From: JAOUEA01 sp963762075
Lineage (GTDB): Bacteria; Actinomycetota; UBA4738; HRBIN12
Length of the DNA stretch: 64,000 bases
Reading direction: 5' to 3'
Assembly: GCA_963762075.1 (NCBI GenBank)
Contig: CAVXJC010000003.1
Span: 62,001-126,000, forward strand
Each line of letters opens with the position of its first letter. Within the stretch, counting starts at the first letter, position 1. Positions 57,372 to 64,000 of this stretch are shown here, piece by piece. A program made the position numbers and the translations under genes. A model generated the notes under the pieces. That model saw only the letters and a list, made by a program, of their open reading frames with translations. It did not search any database and was not told where the DNA came from.

Positions 57372-58373
57372 TCACACGCCCCATCGCAGCCCGGCGGTCT
57401 TCACCGGAGCGTCCCACAGCTTCGTGAAGTCGTCGTTCAGCTTCAGCAACGTGATCGAACACCCTGCCATCTCGAGCGACGTGATGTACGAGCCGATCAG
57501 GTTCCTCGAGATCGTGATTCCGCGCCCCGAAAGGAACTTGTGGAGCTCGTTGTACACCACGTAGAGCTCGATCAGCGGGGTGCCGCCCATGCCGTTCACG
57601 AACGCCAGCACGTCGTCGCCGCTCGAGAAGGGCGCGTCATCGACGATGGCCGTGGCCATCAACTCGACGATCTCCGAAGCAGGCTTCAACTTCATCCGCT
57701 CGCGACCGGGCTCGCCGTGGATGCCGACGCCCATCTCGATCTCGTCGTCGCCGAGCTCGAAGGTGGGTTTGCCGGCGGCAGGCACGGTGCACGACGTGAG
57801 CGCCATGCCCATCGAACGCGCGTTCGCGTTCACCTCGCGGCAGATGTCGGCGACTTCCTTCAGCGGTCGCTCCTGCTCGGCGGCCGCGCCGGCGATCTTC
57901 TCCATCAGCACGGTAGCGCCGACGCCGCGGCGGCCGGCCGTGTACAACGAGTCCTGAACGGCGACGTCGTCGTCGACAACGACCGACTCGACGTCGGTGC
58001 CATCGGCGCGGCAGAGCTCTGCCGCCATCTCGAAATTCATGACGTCGCCGGTGTAGTTCTTCACGATGTGCACGACGCCCGCCCCGCCGTCGACCGCCTT
58101 GGTGGCCGCTTCCATCTGGTCGGGGGTGGGGGAGGTGAAGACCTCGCCCGGCGCCGCCGCGTCGAGCATGCCGGCGCCGACGAAACCGCCGTGCATCGGC
58201 TCGTGACCCGATCCGCCGCCCGAGATGAGGGCAACCTTGCCTTGCACGGGAGCGTCGGCGCGGGTGATGTAGTAGGGGTCATAGAAGACCTTCACGAGGT
58301 CGGGATGAGCGGCCTCTATCCCCTGGAGCTCTTCCCGGACCACGTTGGCCGGATCGTTGATCAGCTTCTTCAT
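57372..58373 (-). CDS. dhaK: Dihydroxyacetone kinase substrate-binding subunit DhaK
   Basis: A 333-residue subunit that binds dihydroxyacetone covalently through a hemiaminal to H219 (GVGIHGEPGR). The pocket residues GGGSGHEP (H57) and NYTGD (D110) are present. The length is that of the DhaK subunit, not of the fused ATP-dependent kinase. It works with DhaL and DhaM from the same run. The ATG at 58373 gives the family start MKKLINDP. Confidence 0.95.
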   Translation of the reverse strand: MKKLINDPANVVREELQGIEAAHPDLVKVFYDPYYITRADAPVQGKVALISGGGSGHEPMHGGFVGAGMLDAAAPGEVFTSPTPDQMEAATKAVDGGAGVVHIVKNYTGDVMNFEMAAELCRADGTDVESVVVDDDVAVQDSLYTAGRRGVGATVLMEKIAGAAAEQERPLKEVADICREVNANARSMGMALTSCTVPAAGKPTFELGDDEIEMGVGIHGEPGRERMKLKPASEIVELMATAIVDDAPFSSGDDVLAFVNGMGGTPLIELYVVYNELHKFLSGRGITISRNLIGSYITSLEMAGCSITLLKLNDDFTKLWDAPVKTAGLRWGV

Positions 58374-58436
58374 GCCTGCCTCGCTTCCAATGGTGGGACG
58401 GCGGGAGGGCACACGGGGCCCTCCCGCCGGCCGTCG

Positions 58437-59168
58437 CTAGAGCTCGAAGATCGCCTTGGCTGCCAGCGCGCCGATGACGCCGCCGACGACTGGACCGACG
58501 ACCGGGATCCAGGAGTAGGCCCAGTCCGAACCACCCTTGCCGGGGATCGGCAGGACGGCGTGGATGATGCGCGGCCCGAGGTCGCGAGCAGGGTTGATCG
58601 CGTAGCCGGTCGGTCCACCGAGGGCCATGCCGATGGCGAGCACCAGGAGGGCCACGGGGAGCGCACCGGTTGCGAGAGCGCCAGTGAGCGCCTGGTCGCC
58701 GAGCGTCAAGCCGCCGATCGCGAGCACCCCGAACACCAATGCGAAGGTGCCGATGACCTCGGTGATGAGGTTGGCGGCGGTGTTGCGGATCGCCGGGCCC
58801 GTCGAGAAGACCGCGAGCTTCAAGCCCGGGTCATCGGTCTCGCCCCAATGCACGAGGTACGCGAGCCACACGAGGATGGCGCCGATGAACGCGCCGACGA
58901 ACTGGCCGCCGATCGCGGTGGGCACGTCCGACCATTCGAACAGGTCGATCGATGCGAGCCCCACCGTCACGGCGGGGTTCAGGTGCGCGACCCCATCCGA
59001 AACGGCGAGGCTTCCGAGCACACCGATGAAGACGCCCATGGCCCAGGCCCAGGTGATGACCACCCAGCCCGAGTTCTGCGCCTTCGACTTGTTGAGGAGC
59101 ACACCGGCCACGACGCCGTCACCGATCAAGATGAGCAACGCCGTGCCGACCACCTCTCCGAGGAACAT
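58437..59168 (-). CDS. glpF: Glycerol uptake facilitator (aquaglyceroporin)
   Basis: A ~243-residue MIP-family channel with six helices. The two NPA boxes are HLNPAVTV and INPARDLGPR; the Asp after the second (NPARDLGPR) is the mark of glycerol-conducting members. ATG 59168 follows AGAGGGGG; a longer frame would add a hydrophilic lead. It is the first gene of the minus-strand glycerol run and diverges from dhaL2-iclR, so its promoter lies in 59169-59368. Confidence 0.93.
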   Translation of the reverse strand: MFLGEVVGTALLILIGDGVVAGVLLNKSKAQNSGWVVITWAWAMGVFIGVLGSLAVSDGVAHLNPAVTVGLASIDLFEWSDVPTAIGGQFVGAFIGAILVWLAYLVHWGETDDPGLKLAVFSTGPAIRNTAANLITEVIGTFALVFGVLAIGGLTLGDQALTGALATGALPVALLVLAIGMALGGPTGYAINPARDLGPRIIHAVLPIPGKGGSDWAYSWIPVVGPVVGGVIGALAAKAIFEL

Positions 59169-59233
59169 CTGAGCGACCACCCCCTCTGAACCGGGCCCCA
59201 CCCCGGGGCCGCGTCGGTCGTGAGCCAACTCCG

Positions 59234-59244
59234 TTCGTAACGAA
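59234..59244. promoter_or_regulatory. Palindrome in the glpF/dhaL2 intergenic region
   Basis: TTCGT and ACGAA are perfect arms around one central A, 66 bases before the glpF start. It is a possible operator for the IclR protein encoded nearby, on the glpF side of the divergent region. Confidence 0.35.
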
Positions 59245-59275
59245 AAGTCAATAGTTCAGAATCGTCGAATCATGC

Positions 59276-59311
59276 TTGACAAGAAAGAACCTTGTTCGGC
59301 ATAGTCGAACA
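59276..59311 (+). promoter_or_regulatory. Candidate promoter with overlapping inverted repeat for dhaL2-iclR
   Basis: TTGACA (59276-59281) and CATAGT (59300-59305) are 18 bases apart, a good -35/-10 pair on the plus strand. The -10 is enclosed by an inverted repeat TGTTCG (59293-59298) and CGAACA (59306-59311). A regulator bound there would block the promoter, which suits autoregulation by IclR. Confidence 0.5.
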
Positions 59312-59368
59312 CGTGCTCGGGATGGTTGACGGACCGCGCCGCGAGACCGATGTTGACGGCGTGATCAG

Positions 59369-60054
<686 letters not shown>

Positions 60055-60058
<4 letters not shown>

Positions 60059-60924
60059 CCGAGCCGGTCCCGACCGCTGAGGTCACCGAGGTCGCATCAC
60101 AGCGCGGGGCGAACGATGCTGCCCCTGGACGGCGGGCCACCATCCAATCGGTCGAGCGAGCGGCTCGCATCCTGAAGGAGCTCGGCACCGGCACGTCGCG
60201 CATGGGCGTCACCGACATCGCCGAACGATTGGGGTTGGCCAAGGGCACCGCCTACGGGCTGCTGCGCACCCTCGAGGCGCAGGAGCTGATCGAGCAAGAC
60301 CCGGAGACCGACAAGTACCGGCTCGGCCCGGCCATGCTGCAACTGGGGAACGCGTTCCTCGACAATCACGAGTTGCGCGGGCGTTCGCTGTTGTGGGCAG
60401 ATTCGCTCGCCTCACGCGTCGGCGAGGCGGTGCGGGTCGGTGTGCTGCACGGGTCGAACGTGTTGATCGTGCACCACGTGTTCCGTCCGGATAATTCGGT
60501 GCAGATCCTCGAGGTGGGAGCCTCGATCCCTTGGCACGCGTGCGCGCTCGGCAAGGCGATCTCCGCGTACCGGCCACAGGACGTCCGCCGGGCGCTGCTC
60601 GACGCGGAGCTGGTGCCGCTCACCGGCCGCACCGTCATCGACCCAGCGGCGCTCGAGGCGACGCTCGCCGCCGTGGCGGAGGAGGGGTCTGCCATCGAGG
60701 ACGAGGAGGCGATCGTCGGGGAAGCGGAGATCGCCGCGCCGATCTTCGACGACACGGGCCACTCGGTGGGCGCGATCGGTGTGGTGGGCCCGGTCGAACG
60801 ACTGTTGCCGGACGGGCACGCGTCGACGGCGGTGATGGCGGCGGTGCGGGAGACGTCGCGGGGTCTCTCGCGTGATATGGGCGCCGGGCGCACGAGGAGC
60901 AGAGGAGGCGCGGGCAGCCGCTGA
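60055..60924 (+). CDS. IclR-family transcriptional regulator
   Basis: A 289-residue regulator. The winged helix (about 25-90: QSVERAARILKELG, GVTDIAERLGLAKGTAYGLLRTLEAQELIEQDPETDKYRLG) precedes the GAF-like effector domain (ADSLASRVGEAVRVGVLHG, SIPWHACALGKAISAY, IEDEEAIVGEAEIAAPIFDD, GAIGVVGPVERL). IclR/GylR-type proteins commonly control glycerol operons in actinobacteria. Coupled to dhaL2 and divergent from glpF, it is the likely repressor of the glycerol run. Confidence 0.92.
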
Positions 60925-60971
60925 CGGATCTGCTGCGTGTTCGCCTCTGATGCGGCATAGGCTAGACCGGC

Positions 60972-62009
60972 ATGGGAGAGCCGCCGCCCGCCGTGACCGT
61001 CGAGGACTATCTCGGGGCCGCCCGCGCGGCCGTGCCGGACGACATCTGGGACTACTACGAGGGCGGCGCAGGCGACGAGTGGACGCTCGCCGAGAACGGC
61101 CGCGCGTTCGATCGGTGGCTGCTCCGGCCGAGGTTCCTACGCGGCGCCGGCGACCCCGACACATCGACGACCGTGCTCGGCACCGAGTTGAGCGTTCCGT
61201 TGCTCGTGGCGCCCTGGGCTTATCAGCGCCTCGCGCACGCCGATGGAGAGCTCGCGACGGCGCGGGCAGCCGCGGCTTCCGGCACGGTGATGGTCGTCTC
61301 TTCGACGACCGAGGCATATCTCGAGCAGGTGGCGACGGCGAGCGCGGGACCGAAGTGGTGGCAGCTCTACCTGGCCCAGGATCGAGGGTTCGCCGCTGCG
61401 ATGCTCGAGCGGGTCGTGGCAGCCGGGTACGTCGCGATCTGTTGGACCGTCGACTTCCCGGTGAGCGGCCTGCGCCACCGCGATACCCGGAGCGGTTTCG
61501 TGATGCCATTCGGTGTCGGCGAGAGCGACTACATCTTCGATCCTGCCCTGTCGTGGAACGACCTGGGCTGGATCCGCGAACACGCACCCGGACTCCCCGT
61601 GGTCGTGAAAGGCCTGCTCACCGCCGAGGACGCAGAGCTCGCCGTGCAAGAGGGGGCCGATGCGATCGTGGTCTCGAATCACGGTGGGCGACAGCTCGAC
61701 CGTTCGCCCGCGTCGCTCGATGCCCTGCCCGAGGTGGTGGCGCAGGTCGCAGGGAGGATACCTGTGCTGATGGACGGGGGTGTCCGTCGCGGAACAGACA
61801 TGCTCACGGCGCTCGCGCTGGGCGCGAGCGCGGTGCTGGTGGGACGTCCGATGATCTGGGGTCTCGCCGCCGATGGGGAAGCCGGCGTGGCCGGCGTGCT
61901 GAGCATCTTGCACGCGGAGTTCCACAACGCGATGGCGCTCACAGGGTGTCGCACGGTCGACGAGATCGGCCCGGCTCTCGTGACCCCCGCGTTCCGGTCC
62001 TCGCCCTGA
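60972..62009 (+). CDS. FMN-dependent alpha-hydroxy-acid oxidase/dehydrogenase
   Basis: A 345-residue TIM-barrel flavoenzyme that oxidises an alpha-hydroxy acid (lactate, glycolate or mandelate class). The catalytic His is in VVSNHGGRQLD, the FMN-phosphate region is PVLMDGGVRRGTDMLTALALGA and VGRPMIWGL, the lysine is in PVVVKGLLTAEDA, and the N-terminal YYEGGAGDEWT is typical. No membrane loop is seen, so it is the soluble oxidase type. It may be co-transcribed with iclR or separate (47 bases). Confidence 0.9.
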   Translation: MGEPPPAVTVEDYLGAARAAVPDDIWDYYEGGAGDEWTLAENGRAFDRWLLRPRFLRGAGDPDTSTTVLGTELSVPLLVAPWAYQRLAHADGELATARAAAASGTVMVVSSTTEAYLEQVATASAGPKWWQLYLAQDRGFAAAMLERVVAAGYVAICWTVDFPVSGLRHRDTRSGFVMPFGVGESDYIFDPALSWNDLGWIREHAPGLPVVVKGLLTAEDAELAVQEGADAIVVSNHGGRQLDRSPASLDALPEVVAQVAGRIPVLMDGGVRRGTDMLTALALGASAVLVGRPMIWGLAADGEAGVAGVLSILHAEFHNAMALTGCRTVDEIGPALVTPAFRSSP

Positions 62010-62070
62010 TCCGGTCTCAGCGACGTTCGGCCGATGACGCCAGAGGGCGTCGTCTGTCACCCTTGGTCGC

Positions 62071-62901
62071 ATGAGCGGTTACGACCTGCACACCCACTCG
62101 ACGTTCAGCGACGGCACCGAGTCGCCGACACACAACGTCCATCTGGCGCGCGAGCGGGGCGTCGCCGGCATCGGCGTCACAGACCACGACACGTTCGCCG
62201 GCCTCGACGAGGCGATCGCCGCCGGGGCTGAGGCAGGCGTGGAGATCGTTCCCGGCATCGAGTTCTCGGCCGAATACGACGGGGCCAGCCTGCACGTGCT
62301 GGGCTACTGGGTCGATCCGGCGCATCGGGAGTTGAAGGCCGAGCTCACACGCCTCATCGACACCCGGTTCCGGCGCGGCGAGATGATGATCGAGAAGCTG
62401 CAGGAGGCCGGTTACGCGATCTCGTTCGAGCGCGTGCGCGAGATCGCCGGCGACGACCTGATCGCCCGCCCCCACGTGGCGCAAGCCATGGTCGAGGCGG
62501 GGATCGTCGAGACCGAGAAGGACGCGTTCGATCGGTACATCGCCGACGGCGGCGTCGCCTACGTTCCGAAGCACGCGTTGCACCCGGTCGATGCCCTCAG
62601 GTTGATCGGTGACGCCGGCGGCGTCTGTGTGCTCGCACACCCCGCCATGTGGAAGGGGAACGGTTCGGTGCCCGACGAGCTGATCGAAGAGATGACCGAA
62701 GGGGGCATGGTCGGTCTCGAGGTCGACCACCCCGACCACGACGAAGGTACGCGGGCGCGCTACCGATCGATGGCCGAGCGCCTCGAGTTGGTACCGACCG
62801 GCTCGAGCGATTGCCATGGAGCCCGGTACGACTTCCGCCTCGGAGTCAACACCACGCCCGTCGAGCTCGTCGACGAGCTCAAGCGCCGCGCCGGCAAGTA
62901 G
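62071..62901 (+). CDS. PHP-domain phosphoesterase
   Basis: A 276-residue metal-dependent PHP protein. Metal motifs are DLHTHSTFSDG, VTDHDTFAG, GIEFSAEY, VLAHPAMW and a late SSDCHGA. The layout is that of the YciV/RnaAM group (5' nucleotidase or 3',5'-nucleoside bisphosphatase activity). The length is normal. It is followed after 8 bases by the HAD gene. Confidence 0.87.
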   Translation: MSGYDLHTHSTFSDGTESPTHNVHLARERGVAGIGVTDHDTFAGLDEAIAAGAEAGVEIVPGIEFSAEYDGASLHVLGYWVDPAHRELKAELTRLIDTRFRRGEMMIEKLQEAGYAISFERVREIAGDDLIARPHVAQAMVEAGIVETEKDAFDRYIADGGVAYVPKHALHPVDALRLIGDAGGVCVLAHPAMWKGNGSVPDELIEEMTEGGMVGLEVDHPDHDEGTRARYRSMAERLELVPTGSSDCHGARYDFRLGVNTTPVELVDELKRRAGK

Positions 62902-62909
62902 CCGCTCCG

Positions 62910-63584
62910 GTGCCGGGCTCCTCACCGCTCGAGATGGTGTTCTTCGACATCGGAGGCGTGATGTACGACGACGGGGTGTACGCGCGTTCGTGGCGCACGG
63001 CCCTCCGTGAATCGGGGGCGGAGTTCACCGACGAGGAGTTCGAGCTCGAGTACTCGGCCGCACGCGCCGCACAATCCGAGTCGTTCCGGCGGAGGTTGAC
63101 GAGGCGGTTCCTGGGAAGCGACGGCGACCTTGCGGCCGTGGAGGTTCGCGCGGCGCGGTACTGGGCGTACCCCGCGACGGCGCTCTACCCCGACGTCGTG
63201 CCATGCCTCGAGAAGCTCGACGGGCGGTTCCGGCTCGGCGTGATCGCGAACCAGCCGTCGTCGGTGCGTTCGGCGATGGAACGCGATGGGCTCACGCGCT
63301 TCTTCGAGGTGTGGGGCGTGAGCGACGATCTCGGATTGCAGAAGCCCGATCCGAAGCTCTTCTCCCAGGTCCTGTACACGGCGGGGGTCTCGCCGGCGCG
63401 AGCGGCGATGATCGGTGACCGCCTCGACTACGATGTGCGCCCGGCCAAGGCTGCGGGCATGCGGGCGGTGTGGGTGCTGCGCGGCGAGGCGCCCGACGAC
63501 CCGACCCCCAGCCAGCTCGCGCAGGCCGACGCGTCGGTTGCCGATCTCGCGGATGTCCCAGCGTTGCTGGGCTCCTGGTCGTAA
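62910..63584 (+). CDS. HAD-superfamily hydrolase
   Basis: A 224-residue haloacid-dehalogenase-like phosphatase. Motif I is FFDIGGVMYDD with the nucleophile Asp, the usual DxDGT being DxGGV. Motif II is LGVIANQPSS, motif III LQKPDPKLF and motif IV MIGDRLDYDVRPAKAAGM. The cap is a C1 helical type. GTG 62910 or ATG 62934 may be the start; the latter lies directly before motif I. The substrate is unknown. Confidence 0.85.
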   Translation: MPGSSPLEMVFFDIGGVMYDDGVYARSWRTALRESGAEFTDEEFELEYSAARAAQSESFRRRLTRRFLGSDGDLAAVEVRAARYWAYPATALYPDVVPCLEKLDGRFRLGVIANQPSSVRSAMERDGLTRFFEVWGVSDDLGLQKPDPKLFSQVLYTAGVSPARAAMIGDRLDYDVRPAKAAGMRAVWVLRGEAPDDPTPSQLAQADASVADLADVPALLGSWS

Positions 63585-63593
63585 CGTCGAGGC

Positions 63594-64000
63594 ATGCACA
63601 TCGTGATCGTCGGCGGCGGGGCCGCGGGGTTGAACGCGGCGCGGAGCCTGCAGAAGGGTCTGCGTCGCAACGCCCACCAGCTCACGCTGATCTCGAACGA
63701 GAACGTGTTCCTCTATCAGTCGTTGCTATCGGAGGCTGCAGGAGGAACCCTGGAACCTCGCCACGTGGTTGTGCCACTGCGCTCGGCGTTGCGTCATGCT
63801 CGCGTCCTGGTCGGCGAGGTCGAGACGATCGACACCGAGAACCGACTCCTGCACCTGCGAGGGGTCGACGGCGACCGGTTGGAGATCGGCTACGACCAGC
63901 TCGTGCTGACGCCGGGGTCGCGTTCACGAACGCTTCCGGTGCCGGGGCTCGCGTCGCATGGCATCGGGTTCAAGACGCTCGCCGAGGCGATCTTGTTGCG
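63594..64000 (+). CDS. NDH-2-like FAD/NAD(P)-binding oxidoreductase, N-terminal part; 3' end outside window
   Basis: An open frame from ATG 63594 to the window edge (135 codons). It starts HIVIVGGGAAGLNAARSL, an FAD Rossmann motif, then LTLISNENVFLYQSLLSEAAGG and EPRHVVVPLRSAL, and YDQLVLTPGSRSRTLPVPGL. This is the pattern of type II NADH dehydrogenases and related pyridine-nucleotide disulfide oxidoreductases. It lies 9 bases after the HAD gene. The NAD domain and any C-terminal membrane helix are beyond the window. Confidence 0.85.
   Translation, partial: MHIVIVGGGAAGLNAARSLQKGLRRNAHQLTLISNENVFLYQSLLSEAAGGTLEPRHVVVPLRSALRHARVLVGEVETIDTENRLLHLRGVDGDRLEIGYDQLVLTPGSRSRTLPVPGLASHGIGFKTLAEAILL

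Overview
The window is a dense, high-G+C (about two thirds by eye) bacterial chromosome segment with short intergenic gaps, many GTG starts and many overlapping stop/start codons. The gene content points to an actinobacterium: FdxA-type 7Fe ferredoxin, F420-linked proteins (FrhB-like, LLM oxidoreductase), class II FBPase GlpX, zinc anti-sigma factors and a SufR-like Fe-S regulator. It is probably a deep-branching environmental lineage rather than a classical Streptomyces or Mycobacterium; this is inference. I see no insertion sequence, phage, CRISPR array, tRNA or rRNA, and no gap between genes above about 200 bases.

Left part (1-31 kb): metabolism and signalling. It holds an aldehyde dehydrogenase fragment, fdxA, a four-PAS histidine kinase, FrhB-like protein, an IscA/ErpA carrier, M20 peptidase, CoA-pyrophosphatase-like Nudix, a PQQ-type sugar dehydrogenase, and a transsulfuration operon (cbs, DUF429, metB-like). 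Two convergent c-di-GMP response regulators (REC-GGDDF and REC-EAL) follow. Next comes a histidine-degradation cluster (hutU with a one-base frameshift, an S51 peptidase coupled to hutH, and hutI on the other strand). A TPP riboswitch then leads into thiN-thiB-thiP, with no thiQ next to it. Leucyl aminopeptidase, a PIG-L deacetylase, an RlmJ-like protein and methyltransferases close the section.

Middle part (31-46.5 kb): a tightly coupled seven-gene plus-strand run (membrane protein, CPBP protease, PPOX-like, SRPBCC, PAP2, lgt, ACT protein). Its central 2.9 kb carries about a dozen indels although codons and stop/start overlaps are intact, so sequence error is the likeliest cause. Then mrp (Fe-S carrier ATPase) diverges from a SufR-like regulator across a perfect 10+10 bp inverted repeat. 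PilT, a cupredoxin, two ECF sigma/anti-sigma pairs flanking a SPFH-NfeD operon, and an LLM oxidoreductase with a C-terminal winged-helix (HARE-HTH-like) extension follow.

Right part (46.5-61 kb): a long minus-strand glycerol/dihydroxyacetone run. In transcription order it reads glpF, dhaK, dhaL, glpK, a small His-rich repeat protein, glpA-like, sdhB-, sdhC- and sdhD-like genes, a complete three-domain dhaM, pgsA, an epimerase and glpX. Glycerol would enter through GlpF, be phosphorylated by GlpK and oxidised to DHAP; free dihydroxyacetone would be phosphorylated by DhaK/DhaL using phosphate passed from PEP by DhaM; GlpX would carry carbon to hexose and PgsA would use glycerol 3-phosphate for lipid. 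A second dhaL plus an IclR regulator diverge from this run.

The most notable point is that the GlpA-like flavoprotein is translationally coupled to SdhB/C/D-like subunits with no SdhA, and no GlpB or GlpC is present. This suggests a hybrid glycerol-3-phosphate:quinone oxidoreductase built on a succinate-dehydrogenase-type Fe-S/heme anchor. The window ends with a hydroxy-acid oxidase, a PHP phosphoesterase, a HAD hydrolase and the start of an NDH-2-like gene.
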